Of a stretch of DNA of 64,000 nt, positions 34,103 through 46,403 are shown piece by piece. Source of the DNA: Glandiceps talaboti (lineage: Eukaryota > Hemichordata > Enteropneusta > Spengelidae). The stretch's first letter is position 1. Each line of letters starts with the position of its first letter. Where the stretch lies: the NCBI RefSeq assembly GCF_964340395.1, contig NC_135568.1, forward strand, positions 10,893,776-10,957,775. The letters run 5' to 3'. The position numbers and the translations under genes were made by a program. The notes below the pieces were generated by a model, which was not told the DNA's origin, did not search any database, and saw only the letters and a program-made list of their open reading frames with translations.

Positions 34103-34746
34103 TGATAAGTTGATAAAAATTTACTACTAAAGTTCTAATGTGAGATATGGTGCTGGGTTTTTGGTAGTATTTTAATGTGTTTACCATCATGGTTTTACAT
34201 TACATCGATCATAGTGGTGTGACTGGTACAGTTTTCATCATGTTTTACATCATACATAAATGTTTGATGTCGCACTTGTGATCGTTCATTATTTAGGGGG
34301 GGACTATCTGAGGTCTAGTCTATTTACTAATAAATTCATTTTTAAAATATCAAAATTTATCAAAAGGTGTATGAAAATCACTAAACAGTGACTGGAAAGT
34401 ATGAATTTCTTGAAAGTTGGAGCAGGAAAGTATGTCATGTATTTGAGACTTTAAAGTTACAGTGGCAGGGAAAAAAATAAAACTTCTGTGTCTGCAGCAG
34501 TACGATTGTGGTCAATTACAATCCTCAAATTGTTCCAATTTGTTGATATAACATTAATGATTGTGATAATAAGAATGCAGTAATTGATATCCAGCAAAGA
34601 AGGCCATTCTCATGTGACCAAAAACTTTTCTCTCAAATTACACGCTCTACTTTAAGTCCCTCAAGTATGTCAACCAATAATACACTCACAACTGATACAA
34701 AAACTGCACTGATTAAATTTAGAACAAAAAACTTGCACCCTATGGT
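34103..34746. other. non-coding stretch
   Basis: No feature recognised. If the minus-strand gene at 34747 is real, this would be its 3' UTR and flank. Confidence 0.4.
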
Positions 34747-35044
34747 TCATTCAAGGTCACTTTCAGGTCCCATGCCCTCATTGGCTAATAGTGTATCACT
34801 TTGTCCGTAACTGTAATCTGATTGGTCTTCCATGAATAGCTCATCTGCATACTGAACTCCCCTACTTTTACAATCAATCATATCACTCTTAATGGAACTG
34901 TTCTGGTGTGTGTAGGTTTCTTCAGAAGGTCTTAAATTTTGGATGGTTTGACTTTTATAATCTACAGAATGGGAGCGGTAGGTTAATATTTCATTTTCTA
35001 TCATTCCCTCCCCTCCTCCACAAAATTCCAAATGTAATATACTC
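34747..35044 (-). CDS. candidate terminal coding exon (C) of a minus-strand gene
   Basis: An open frame of about 99 codons to a stop at 34747. It has balanced, acidic, Ser/Tyr-rich composition (YRSHSVDYKSQTIQNLRPSE and a tail ending GMGPESDLE), unlike the AT-driven frames elsewhere. An acceptor AG at 35045-35046 (or the adjacent one, 3 bases downstream on the minus strand) restores the frame from exon B. No domain recognised. It looks like a disordered C-terminal tail. Its polypyrimidine tract is weak. A chance open frame is the alternative. Confidence 0.4.
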
Positions 35045-35155
35045 CTCATAGCATGTCATTTGATACACAACAGCTCTCTTTATGTGAATGACAGAGTAAA
35101 CATTGGAGACAGAATTAGTGGCACTTCAGTCTGGGCTTTATGAGTAACAGATCAC

Positions 35156-35330
35156 CCAGGCACTAAGGCCACATGGTCATGATCAGCCCAATGGATTTCG
35201 ACACACATATCTAATCTATTGATATCACTGTGACTGGAGCCACAGTCTGAAAATAACCACAGCTTTCCCTTGTAATCTCGTCCTTGGATTTGAAGTTCAA
35301 AGTGATTCCAATTTCTATTTACAAGCACCG
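35156..35330 (-). CDS. candidate internal exon (B) of the same minus-strand gene
   Basis: A 175-nt open segment between an acceptor (ATATCAG just above 35330) and a weak donor (GG then GTGATC at 35155). It reads VLVNRNWNHFELQIQGRDYK and then a Cys/Trp/Asp/His-containing stretch ending DHVALVPG. The in-frame stop TGA lies at the donor itself. Exon length (2 + 171 + 2 nt) joins in phase with both neighbours. The composition (4 Trp, 2 Cys, balanced charge) is protein-like. Family not recognised. Confidence 0.42.
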
Positions 35331-35544
35331 CTGATATTAAGATCATGGCATCGTTATTTGCTTGTTACAAGGTACGTAGGGATATTTCTCAGTATACTAC
35401 TGCAGCCGTAAACAGACTCCATATATGACATGCTTTGGTATGTTGGATTTCAAGGGGATGACACAGCTGTTATGCATTGTGTTCAAATTGATAGAAATCT
35501 CACAGTCTTTGAGTTCCGACTGGCTTAGTATAGCTATGTCTCAC

Positions 35545-35690
35545 CCGGGGATGTTATGCATGTCTCTGTAGAGGCGAACTTTATGAGATCTCCTTCATAA
35601 GGGCATGCGAAACACAGTAAGTGGCTCCAAAGGTATCTATTCCAATAACAATATTTTGGGATGTGGATTAAGACAATCAAATACTCATCA
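35545..35690 (-). CDS. candidate upstream exon (A), 5' edge uncertain
   Basis: An open frame ends at a good donor (CCGG then GTGAGA at 35544-35539), leaving one base that completes a codon with exon B's first two. The last residues read CPYEGDLIKFASTETCITSP. Several AG sites upstream could be the acceptor (after GGAATAG, or after TTTGGAG), so the 5' edge given is the open-frame limit only. No homologue recognised. Confidence 0.33.
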
Positions 35691-36369
35691 ATGTTATTCC
35701 AAACACATGGAAGATGAACAAGCTATAAATATACGAATTGTTCACATATATATATACTCTCAGTCTCACTATTATATATATATATATAAAAGGAACATTC
35801 ATGTAGACTACAAGGAATTTTATGCAGGAGGTCAAAAGTTAAACAGTTTCATCCTAGTATACTGATAGACTCAGACAACTGATATCCTGCTATTCCCCCA
35901 TCAAATTCTTATTATGTAATACAGCTGACCTTACAAGAACCATGCAGAGCTGTAACTTCTTTGTACTTTAAGTTTAAGTCAACATTTCGTTTATGTATCA
36001 TAATCCCCACCCTCCTCCTCCAGTCCTCCTCTTTCTACTTCTTCGCATCATCACTATTGTTGTCATTATCATCCCCAGAACAAGTGTAAGGTGTGAGCAT
36101 ATGGTAAGTGTATTAAAGATGTGAGTATATGGTAGCAATCATAAGTGTAAGGTGTGAGCATATGGTAGCAATCATAAGTGTAAGGTGTGAGCATATGGTA
36201 GTGATCATAATTTTCATTTTCTTTACTCCGCTTCTACTTCCCCCTTCGTCTTCTTCACATCATCATTTTTTGTGATCAGAACAAGTATTTCATACTCAAG
36301 AGTCAATTTTTCCTCAAAGTTGTATATCCTGCCCAGACTGGTGGTATGATATCTACTGGAGAAGTTTTA
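35691..36369. repeat. non-coding, with a 33-35-bp tandem repeat
   Basis: GTGAGCATATGGTAG-type units recur at about 36094, 36120, 36155 and 36188. A (TA)n run lies near 35772-35788. No gene seen. Confidence 0.65.
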
Positions 36370-36665
36370 GTACCACTTTCTATTGCCACAGTGATCACCA
36401 TTATCACCATTAAAAATGTTATCACCATCACCATCACCACCACCACCATCATTATCATCATCATCACCATTATCATTATCATCATCTTCATCATCATCAC
36501 CACCCCGACTAATACCACCACCACCACCACCACCACCATCATCATCACCACCACCATCATCACCACCACCACCACCACCACCATCACATATCATCATCAT
36601 CATCATCATCATCACCACCACCACCATTACCACCACAATTATCATCATCATCATCATCACCGTCA
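36370..36665. repeat. (CAT/CAC)n trinucleotide microsatellite
   Basis: Interrupted CAT, CAC and ATT triplets, like 225-565. Open frames across it are artefacts. Confidence 0.95.
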
Positions 36666-36913
36666 TAACAACACTCATTCATGAGAAATCTTTTTCCTTG
36701 AGATTTCTATCCTGCCCAGATGGTTATAAACACCACATGAAAACTAAACAAGTCATATGTTTGGCCTTGTAGTCACCATGCTATCCTTCCTTTCACTTTC
36801 AAGATATGATAGTACATTATATTATCATTTAGCCTTGCAATCCACTGTGATATCTGAATGTAACTATTACTAGTATGTTGTTACTAATGTTAGTCCATTT
36901 GGAAGAATTCTTT
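36666..36913. other. non-coding, nothing recognised
   Basis: Flank of the microsatellite. TGAGAAATCTTTTTCCTTGA near 36680 echoes 36305, hinting that both sides derive from one duplication. Confidence 0.4.
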
Positions 36914-37078
36914 AAAGGCCAAGGTTTCAATCCAAGGTTCTCACAATAGTGTTATCTTATCAGTTTCACCATAAGGACTACAGTGGATCATACTTTTATT
37001 CTGGACCCACTTTCTCTACAGCTCTGTGAGACAATGTTTTCCCTAAATTTGACTAATTTAAACTGGGTCGTTATAAAA
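36914..37078. mobile_element. TTTAAAGGCCCATG-family MITE (copy 6, diverged)
   Basis: Starts TTTAAAGGCCAAGGTTTCAA and then follows the family order (TTATCAGTTTCACCATAAGGA, CTACAGCTCTGTGAGACAA, AAACTGGGTCGTTATAAA). Confidence 0.7.
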
Positions 37079-38654
37079 AGAACCACTTTGAGTTCTACTG
37101 CTTCTGGGTCAGGCAATTTGTTCAGTAACAATTAAGTACATCGATAGCTACACTATTTTATCAACAATGAGTACACATGTGTAAACAAATACCAGCAACC
37201 ATGAACCTATATACATCATGGAAGATGATTTAACATCATATCTGATGGATATAATCTGTACTTTATGTCATTCTGTATCCATATATCTTGAGAAAAGCAG
37301 TATTCTTTTCAACAGAATCATTGCTAAAAACGTGAAAACGCATTAAAATGATTAGCGTTTCTATTTGACAGGCTAAATCTAAGAGTATTAAGTGAACGTC
37401 ACATAATTTACATTAGAGAATTTCAAATAAGTCTCAGATTATTACTTCTGAATCTCCCTAAACTGTTCTTTTATAAATTTGGTCTGGTATCTGAGGTCAA
37501 AGGTCAAAAGTTGGGAGGTAAAAACATGTTATCTATTATTAGATGGTCTGGGGAATCTCAACTCTAAAGAAATCATATTTACGTGACTGTATATAATTCA
37601 AGTCATGGAAGTATCCACTTAATATCACGGTTCATGTTTAACTTTTCAATAGAAATAAATCTCTTTATCCAGAAAGACATCAGTTAACAGACTACTGTTA
37701 TTACATGACACATAAATATGACAGTCAGGTTTGAAACTAGAAACCTATTCTTGTTTGATTTTCTAGCTGTTTTAGTCATTATATTGTCAGATGATACTTA
37801 CCTGATACATAATCACGGACAAGTTTCATTTCCAAATACATTTTGTAATACAATATAGTAACTGTAGTTGTTGGCACTTGAATCATTTCCATAAATATAT
37901 TTAGACAATGGCCCTTTAAAAAGACACACAGGCAGACTTCTTTCGGCATGTGTTATCTTTCCTGTAGTGTGTGAATCACTGCAAGAGTCAAGGGCAACTC
38001 TTTTGGTACCATGTCAGAGGTCTATAACTCATGTACAGTGTGGGGTCCCCATGATTTATCTAATGAGAAAAGTAATGATCTAAGTTTTCTTATTGTGCTT
38101 CACCTCAGTGCTCAAAATTCTCAATATTACTACCATTGGCATGGACCTATAACAACACAATGACATCTTTATACAGGAAGCATATAGTCCATATTACTCC
38201 TGTGCAAGAAAGAAAGTTTATTAAAGGGCTAATTTTTAATCCAGGGTCAGTATCTCGATACTTCCAAGATGTATCATGCCAACATTTTCATGAATACAGT
38301 CACCAAAACGCAACTACAGTATTTTCAAAACTACAGTAAAGTTACAGATTTCTTTCCTGTATATTCATAATACCATAATCCAATATTAAGAGATAATAAA
38401 TCTGTAATATTCTCTAAAATGACAGTTTCATAGGTGCTCTATGAGCTCTGTGAGTGTGATACATAGTCAAAGTCAACTAGCATAATGAGCATCAGCTTAA
38501 TTCAGCCCCAATTTATCAGCAGAGTAGACCTTTACAGTTGCATTATGTATAATGTATAATGTAAAATTGCATTTACTTTATATGCAAATATGTTATTGGT
38601 ATATTTAAATTAATGCAAAAAACACTTACAAATTTATGTTAATATTCAGGCACC
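37079..38654. other. AT-rich non-coding stretch
   Basis: Nothing gene-like; short frames only. Confidence 0.5.
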
Positions 38655-39026
38655 TTAAAGCTGCACTAGCTGTAACTGAGATATTATTTATCGATCAGTC
38701 AACCAACAAAATGTGTTCACTGAAAATTTAAAATATCCATAATTAGACATTTTACATGTCAATTATTGGTTTGTTTTATCTATATAATAAGTATTATAGT
38801 AAGATTTTGAAATCTTGATCCATTGGGGTGCTGATTTTTGAGTACAGACCCAAAAATAAATTTGATTGGATATATCGCACCATACGTGTACTGCTACTTT
38901 TACATGTTTACCTTACAAGTGATTCAATACTGTTCAAGGTGTACAATATTATGAATAATTCTTTATGTTCCATAAAATAGTTTTTTTTTTTTTTAAATGT
39001 TCCAGTTGCAGCTAGTGCAGCTTTAA
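38655..39026. mobile_element. TTAA-flanked MITE, AGCTGCACTAGCTG tips
   Basis: Exact TTAA at both edges (38655-38658 and 39023-39026). The tips AGCTGCACTAGCTGTAACTG and CAGTTGCAGCTAGTGCAGCT are a 20-bp inverted repeat with one mismatch. About 364 bp of AT-rich, non-coding interior with a T-tract near 38981-38995. TTAA targets are used by piggyBac and Kolobok transposases, so this is a non-autonomous derivative of one of those (inference). Confidence 0.93.
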
Positions 39027-40410
39027 CAGTAATTCATATCAAGCAAACAACAACAATAAATTTAAGTGTCATTTGGGATGAGGAATTCACAACATGAAAT
39101 CCGAGCATCTTCAAATTCTTGTGGTATTTCTTATACTTGGGCAAGATCAACTAGTGGCTGAAAACTAAGTTTCTTTTGTTTTTATACAACCAGTCTTGAG
39201 GTGCAAATGATTCGAAATACTTTATAAGGTTCACTCTGATTGGTCAGAAAACTAAAGAAAAAATATATCTATTGCCTGTAATGTTAACAGCATGATAAGA
39301 AATTGTGGGTAATATTTAATTGCCCACTATAAAACCCTTCCTTTCTCAGCTGATGGGACATTTTTTTTGAAACTGTTATTTAGTGTTATTTAAATCAAAG
39401 AGTGTGTCAGAGATCAGGAATGTGATGAGAGGAAAACCTGGAAAGATTCCAGTGGTATTTCAACTGGAGTTATTAGACTTGGCCTGCAGGCACATGCTTT
39501 AGACATTGGATAAGCTAATATTGATAATAAGTGTACAATTTATTCAGTAAACAAGGTCGTGGGCTGATGTGACTTTACTGAGGCAATGAGTTACTGCTCT
39601 TTTACAGAAAACCTCTTAAGATAAAATGTTGACGATTCAACAAAGTTATAAATAGCTGACATTTCGGGAGTAATCAACGTCTTCTAAGAGCTATAAATTA
39701 TGACAGTAATGAAAGTGGAGGCAGATGCAGTCAACGAAGCTGTTCTTGCAAAAAGCTGTTCTTACTTATGCAATTTTTTAGTGGGCGAGCAATATTTTTC
39801 AATCAGTAGTGGGAGGGGAACATACAAGAATGAATTGTGGACGGGGAAGACTGATTTTGATACAGTAGGAAGGGAAAATATGGAATTGTGAGAGGAGGGG
39901 AGGGGTGCACATTGTGTACGTGAAAATGAATTGCTGTTGTAGTGGATGGCACAAAGGTTTTCCTGGTGGGGAGTGGGTAAATTATGCACAATATTGGATG
40001 GGCTGTGGGCAGACAGGTTCACTTGGGGGGGGATACAATATACCACCAGTGATTTACACCTACATACTAATTAGATTTAGCATAGCTTTATATTTAATGA
40101 CTGCATATTTAATGGTCAAGCCATTTATGTTCATTTTCAAATCTGATTTACTGCAAATATAAGAATTAGTGGCATACTTTGGGTGAATTATGGAAATGCA
40201 GTGTATGACCTTTGACCTCTTTCAATTTGTTGACAAAATACAGAGTAATAATAGCTTCCATAAAATCTCCAATAAGAATCATATTACATGCATAACATAA
40301 ATAAAGAAGTCATTTCAACAAAACCGTATAGTTTAGTGAGGAAGTGTTCAGTGTTAATGTCACTACTGGTGTCCATTGATATAGTCGTATGAAAGTTTGT
40401 ATATAATTTA
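39027..40410. other. non-coding stretch
   Basis: Overlapping frames at 39700-40160 on both strands were considered. None has domain features or matching splice sites. Confidence 0.5.
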
Positions 40411-40790
40411 TTCATCATATGGCCAATAACAAGTAATTTCTTGTTTTTCATCTTAAACTAAAGTTTTGAGTGGTTTTGTATAGATCTATAGATACATTTT
40501 TGAAAGCTATAATTCATGTCATATGGCCAATGATAATTAATTTCTTGTTTCCCATGTTAACCTTAAGTTTTCAGTGTTAGTTAATGAGTTGGAACAGATC
40601 AATAGATACAATGCTGAAAGCTTGTGTATAGTTTATTCATGAAATGGCCAACAATAATTAATTTTTTGTTTCTCATCTTAATAACCAAATGTTTTTAATA
40701 AGTGTTAATTTCAGGACTGGTGTCAATTGATATACGTACAAAAAGCTTGTATATAATTTATTTGTGATATGTCCAATGGTAAATATATCG
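40411..40790. repeat. ~112-124-bp imperfect tandem repeat, 4 copies
   Basis: The ATGGCCAAT word recurs at about 40419, 40533, 40644 and, as ATGTCCAAT, 40767. Each is preceded by TATAATTTATTC and followed by a CTTGTTT..CAT word. Confidence 0.75.
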
Positions 40791-41220
40791 TAAGTTTGAC
40801 ATATAGCATAAAATGGCTATAAATGATATCAACATTGAACATAAAGGGCTCTGTAATGGCATCAACGTCATTTCATAGTAGATCATACTGTCCATATGTA
40901 CATTTTACAATGAGCAGTGTTTTGTGAAAGGCCAAGGTTCTTGCAGTGTTAAACTTTAAACATTTCATAATTAGTGATTTGAATTGCAAATAAAAAACAG
41001 TAATAAGAGCAAACACTAGAGAGCCGTCATTATTACCCAGCATGCACTAGTCCCAGTGACCCGAAATGACCTGACTGGGATGAGTTAAGGACACACTATC
41101 AATTAACACTCTGTACAACAGCTGTTATTAGAACTACTCCCAACTGTCTGACTACATTTCCTGCCTCTATCAATTGTTTGTTTTTCTTCAACCTTATAAT
41201 GATTGACTTGTACAGCTATA
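40791..41220. other. non-coding stretch
   Basis: No feature recognised. Confidence 0.45.
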
Positions 41221-41600
41221 GCTGAGGCCAATCAACCCCAAACACCCCAGGTGGTCGCCTTGTAATATGGTAATTAGGCAGACCCAAAGTACTCTTGAGA
41301 TGGGGAATAGATTTGTTATTTTTGTGTCATACTAACTAACTGACATGTGCAGGTGGGAAGGGTGCAGATAATGCACAGGTCAGTCATCTCCAAACACCCC
41401 AGGTGGTCATCCTGTAATATGGTAATCATAAAGATTTAGCAGACTCAAAATACTTTTGAGATGGGGATTAAATTTGTTATATTTTCATTATATTGATTGA
41501 CTTGTGCAGGGGAGAGAGGGGGTAGGGGAAGATATTACACAGGTCAATCAACGCAAATATTCAGACATCCCAGGTGGTCGTTTTATAATATGGTAATCAA
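41221..41600. repeat. ~150-170-bp imperfect tandem repeat, 3 copies
   Basis: Units share CCCCAGGTGGTCG, TGTAATATGGTAAT and TTTGAGATGGGGA (around 41250, 41398 and 41571). Non-coding. Confidence 0.75.
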
Positions 41601-42719
41601 AACATTCACAAATTCCTCTGAAATGAGGAAATATTGATTTTATTCCATTACAATCACTGACTTAGAAAGTTGTATATAATTAATAATACATGTATATGTA
41701 ATATAAAGCTAACACTAATACCCCAGATGGTAATATAAAACCAACCAAAAGATATTTCAGTAACCACTACGTTCTAAAATGTGCAATTTCAACTGTAAAT
41801 GGAAAACAAAAAAATTCAGTAATTCCAAATTTTAAAATATTTTAAGTACGTTATTAATAAATTAATGTATTAACAGAGTTGTCAATATATATATAGTCAG
41901 ATCTGTCTTTCAATGTCTAATTTTAAAATAAAACTTCAAACTACATTACAGTGCATATCATGGAGTACATTGAACTGTTGGACTGAATCTGGTGATTTAA
42001 CAAGCCGCCCCCCCCCCCCCTTTCCCCCTCCAAAAAAATAAAGTCTTGGGATAATAGTTAACACTAGTATGTCTTCTATGATTCGTTTCACCACATCTTA
42101 AGTCAGGAACCAAGCTGCGAACCAAGTTAATACATTTGTAATTAAATTGTACAACTCCCCCCTCTCTCCTTCCACTTGAATGAAAAATAAGGAATATGTG
42201 AAATGCAAAATAAATGGTATAAAAGCAAACAATTGCCGCTGTTGCACTCTATTGATCAAAATTTTGAATTTTTCACTTAAAAAAGTAATTATATGTCCAT
42301 ACCATGTCCTTACATATTACAAGTTGTATTGAAAATCTATAACGTGATTGTTAGACCACATTTTGCATTCAAGTATATATTCAATTGTACAATTGTAGCT
42401 GCCATTCCGATTTCAATGACTATTTCATGTACCGTACAGACTCCTTACCAGTAATAGTTGTCCTGACGTAAGTTGCAGCATGACTCCATGGATATGTTTG
42501 TTTATATTGTAAAATCTAAAATTAGTACGGTTTCTGGCTTCATGATGAGTGACAGAATCACAGGATATGATACCATTATTAAGGTCACTTACCTCACTCT
42601 ATAATAATATTCTGACGTGAAAACACTGACAAACTGTTTTGTCGTCAAATTTGAATGTATTTGTTGTCAAATTATGATTTGAACAGCAGCTTGTGTTTGA
42701 TATATTCATTGTGAATTCA
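41601..42719. other. AT-rich non-coding, with a 13-nt poly-C
   Basis: C13 at 42008-42020, with C-rich flanks. No gene seen. Confidence 0.5.
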
Positions 42720-43520
42720 CACTGAAAGGTAAGGCTAGAATTTAATACTGTTGGTTTTTAGCTGCTGTTTGCTATCGTGACTTGAGTATTGAACAAACAT
42801 GATAAATGTGAAGTGTAGCTTGCCTCAAAGTGACTGTCCTATAGTATTACTACTACAGACTGTACTCATATCATATTTTGTCTATTTTTGTAAAAATTGA
42901 AAAATTACCCTGCTTTAGCTTCTTTGATTGTTTTATTTATGACAACAATATATTTTTGGTTTCCTGAGTTGAGTATCAAACAAACGTGATAGTTGTGAAA
43001 TAATGTAGTTTGTGCAAAAAAAAAGGGTTCTGTTACTACTGTGGATAGTACCGTTTGTATCACATTTTGTTTATTTTTGTACAAGTGGAAAAATTTCCAT
43101 GTTCTAGCTTGTTTGAATGTTTACAACAACAGTAACAACAACAACAACAATTGTTGCTTTCCTTAATGAATAGCCGACGTATTGTATGATAGTTCTGAAT
43201 TGTAACATATATGTGAACTGCAGTTTGTGAAAGATAACACTCCTAACCTACTGGCTTGAACAGTTTTCATACCAAGTAATGTCCATATCGCATGTTGTCT
43301 ATTTTTGTGAAAGCAGAAAAAATAACCCTGCTCTAGCTTAACATATTCCACACAAAGATTTGTATTCGTTCTCCTCACACATAGCAAACATGTAAATGCA
43401 GTAAACACTGTAGTGCTGAACTGCTGTGAACTAACTGTTCTAAAACTACTTGCTGTTTTCATAGATATGGTCATATCCCATGTTGTCTTTTTTTTTTGGG
43501 AAATTTAGGTTGCTCTGAAT
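42720..43520. repeat. ~170-bp degenerate repeats
   Basis: Four loose copies share TCTATTTTTGTGAAA, AAAATTACCCTGCTTTAGCTT and a GATAGTTGTGAA-type word. The minus-strand 103-codon frame (43163-43474) lies wholly in them and is not taken as a gene. An (ACA)n run is at about 43123-43150. Confidence 0.6.
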
Positions 43521-43794
43521 ATTTTCCATAAACAAGTTTTGTTTAATCATATTATCTAACATTGAATGAGTCTTTTCAGTGCAGATGTTTCTACATTATA
43601 ACAGCTTGAGTCTTGTTTTTGATAGCTTCATATCTAACAATGAAGCCAGCTTTACTAGGAGCTCTGTTAAAGGTTTCTTTGTCAGTTAGAAAGAGTGTTT
43701 TGATGGATGGTATAAATACTATAAGTTACATAAAATACAAACTATGTATTATATAATTATATCATATGTGTGTGCATGCATGCATGCATACAAA
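43521..43794. other. non-coding flank
   Basis: Nothing recognised. Confidence 0.4.
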
Positions 43795-43812
43795 TGTATG
43801 TATGTATGTATG

Positions 43813-43846
<34 letters not shown>

Positions 43847-44031
43847 TGCATGTATACATTTACGTGTGCTTGCATGTGTGCATGCATATGTGCATGCACA
43901 CATACATATGCATGCTTTCTGTCTGTGTATGTATGTATGTATGTATGTATGTATGTATGTATGTATGTATGTATGTATGTATGTATGTATGTGTGTGTGT
44001 GTGTGAATGTGTGTATGTATGTATGTATGTA

Positions 44032-44062
<31 letters not shown>

Positions 44063-44135
44063 ACACACACATGCATACACGTATGTACGTATGTATGTAT
44101 GTACGTACGTACGTACGTACGTACGTACGTATACA
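43795..44135. repeat. (TATG)n / (GT)n / (ACGT)n compound microsatellite
   Basis: Two TATG blocks (43797-43842 and 43927-43992), GT blocks, and a perfect self-complementary (GTAC)n run at about 44100-44129 that could extrude as a cruciform. All open frames here are repeat artefacts. Confidence 0.97.
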
Positions 44136-44344
44136 CAATTGTACGTACATATGCGAGCATGTATGCATGTTATCATGTAATGTGTGGTACTAATGTGATA
44201 GCGTCTGAGATTTCATGAATAACAGCATAGACAGTGAGTGAGTGACCTTTTAGTTCTGACCATAAGTGACTTTAATATTCAGTTTGAATTTTGACAAGCC
44301 GTAATGATGAAAATAGTATTATTACACATAGTATAAATAGTATT

Positions 44345-45065
44345 GTTATAGTATATATCATGTATTATGCCAAGTTGCATGTATTTGAACAGAAAATATG
44401 TGATTTATTAGTTTTCTGGTAGTAATTAAGACTCGTTCTACGTCACAGCAATGTACTTCCACACCATTGGTTCGTTGGTACTTGAAATATGAGTCGAAAC
44501 ATCTTTGACTCGTAATGACTTGTGTCATTTGTACTGTCCTCAGCTTTGATAACAGAGAAATATTTGGAAATAATATCAACATAGATTATTATATCACTCA
44601 TACTTTCCTTAGCTGAACAAATAGAAATATTAGGGAATAATATCTACATAGAATATTATACCATGCATGGACCAATTTGAACAAAAAATATGGAATATAT
44701 ACTCTGGTCATTCTACGTTATGACAATGCACGTTTATGTCACTGGTTCTGCTATGTTCAAAATGAGTCAGAATTCAAAATTCAAAATTACCATTACTTTC
44801 CCTGATTTTTCTTTGATATTACTGGCACTGGTATAATTATGTTATTTTCCAATATTTTTCTTCATTCAGCTGGAAAATACTTGTGACCTAAAGGTTGTCA
44901 CTACGAGTCGCTAGATGAGTAGTGACAAAGTCCCCTTAGGTCGGTCACTCGTATTTTCCTTGGCTGAACAAAGAAAAATATTGGAAAATAACATCTAATT
45001 GTATCACTCACACATACTTTGCTTGGCTGAATGAAGAAAAATATTATTGAATAATATCTACCGGT
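44345..45065 (+). mobile_element. hairpin element family 'CCATGCAT' (copies B, B' and a half copy)
   Basis: The best copy is 44651-45000, collinear with 3004-3316 from GAATATTATACCATGCATGG to AATATTGGAAAATAACATCTA. A diverged copy precedes it (44345-44650). A trailing half hairpin (about 45001-45065) repeats AAGAAAAATATTATTGAATAA. The hairpin arms include CAATATTTTTCTTCATTCAG and its complement. Confidence 0.8.
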
Positions 45066-45640
45066 AATTAAACTGGATAGGGATAGAATAGAATACATGT
45101 ATAATAAATATATTTCAATAGAAATTATAGAGTAAACTGATATTAAATAAATATTTGATATAAAATGAGCAATATGTATTTACTATTTATATATTATTCC
45201 TACCGGACATAATATAATATTCATCGAAAATTGTGTAACATTACATGTTGTCATGTTGAATGAAAAGTGTTTGGTGCAAACCGACACAGGAAGATCTTCT
45301 TTGTATCATTCCAGAACACTATAGTTCCTATATTGTATCGTTACCATTTACACCACGTTGGCATTCAGACCACCACAACACTATAGGATGGGTATTCATG
45401 AAGTTGCTACATCATATGGAGATGTATTACAAGTGAGATAGCTTGTGAGGTTGAACATATGATCACATCGTATTCGATTACTTTTATAATCAAAGGTCCA
45501 TCTTGATGGCCTCATGCTTAGAATCTCTGTGATAATACCGAACACGATGTTCCATATGTTCGATGATTAAAAATTATGTTATCTTTATTTTGATATAGCA
45601 ACTGCATGAGCACCTGTTACCCAGAGTTGATTTGAGATGG
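45066..45640. other. non-coding stretch
   Basis: No feature recognised. Confidence 0.45.
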
Positions 45641-46065
45641 AACACCCCTCTACAGTATATGTAATCGTTTACTCCAAAGAATGTCCCACACACAATTTAT
45701 ATCAAGTTTTAGTATTTTGTCACATATCATGAATATAGCCTAACAATGTCATACTCTATAAACCCATAACACACATACATGTGACACTCCTCTCTATGTA
45801 ATGGTTTGTCCCAAAGAATGACCCACACACAATTTATGTCAAGTTGAAGTATTTTGTCACATATCATGCATATAGGCTAACAATGTCATACTCTATAAAC
45901 CCATAACATACATACATACATGTGACACTCCTCTCTATGTAATGGTTTGTCCCAAAGAATGACCCACACACAATTTATATCAAGTTGAAGTATTTTGTCA
46001 CATATCTTGCATATAGGCTAACAATGTCATACTCTATAAACCCATAACACACATTCTTATCATAT
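45641..46065. repeat. 137-141-bp tandem repeat, 3 copies
   Basis: CACAATTTAT recurs at 45691, 45828 and 45969 inside highly similar units (CCCAAAGAATGACCCACACA, ATAGGCTAACAATGTCATAC). Non-coding. Confidence 0.92.
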
Positions 46066-46099
46066 CAACTGATGTCCACTAAACTGTTTGTTGGTCATA

Positions 46100-46400
46100 A
46101 GGGATGAGATGACGGAAATTAAAGGATACACAGACTGTATATAGGTCAGCTGTTTATTTTAAAGGCCCATGTCAGATTGGGATACACAGACTATATAGGT
46201 TAGCTGTTTATTTTAAAGACCCTTGTCAGATTGGGATAAACAGATTGTGTATAGGTCAGCTGTTTATTTTAAAGGCCCATGTCAGATTGGGATAAACAGA
46301 TTGTTTATAGGTCAGGTGTTTATTTTAAAGGCCCATGTAAGATTGGGATACACAGACCCTATATAGGTCAGCTGTTTATTTTAAAAGCCCATGTATATAG
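46100..46400. repeat. 54-56-bp tandem repeat, 5 copies
   Basis: AGCTGTTTATTTTAAA-type words at 46148, 46202, 46258, 46314 and 46370. Each unit contains TTTAAAGGCCCATGTCAGATT, which is exactly the terminal sequence of the TTTAAAGGCCCATG MITE family. The array probably arose from one MITE end. Confidence 0.92.
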
Positions 46401-46403
46401 GTC

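Noticed and set aside
35565-35640. Minus-strand frame reading VIGIDTFGATYC, reminiscent of the Hsp70/HSPA12 phosphate-1 motif
   Set aside because: Different frame from exon A, ends quickly in a stop, and no further Hsp70-like sequence follows; the 12-residue likeness is too short.
39700-40162. Frames on both strands around 39.7-40.2 kb that look somewhat balanced in composition
   Set aside because: Sense and antisense are both open for similar lengths, which points to base composition; no start or splice context decides for either.
43163-43474. 103-codon minus-strand frame with Cys residues
   Set aside because: Lies wholly in degenerate ~170-bp repeats.
43744-44218. Six overlapping frames (78-149 codons) rich in Cys/Val/Tyr/Met or His/Thr
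   Set aside because: Artefacts of TATG, GT and ACGT microsatellites that lack stop codons in several frames.
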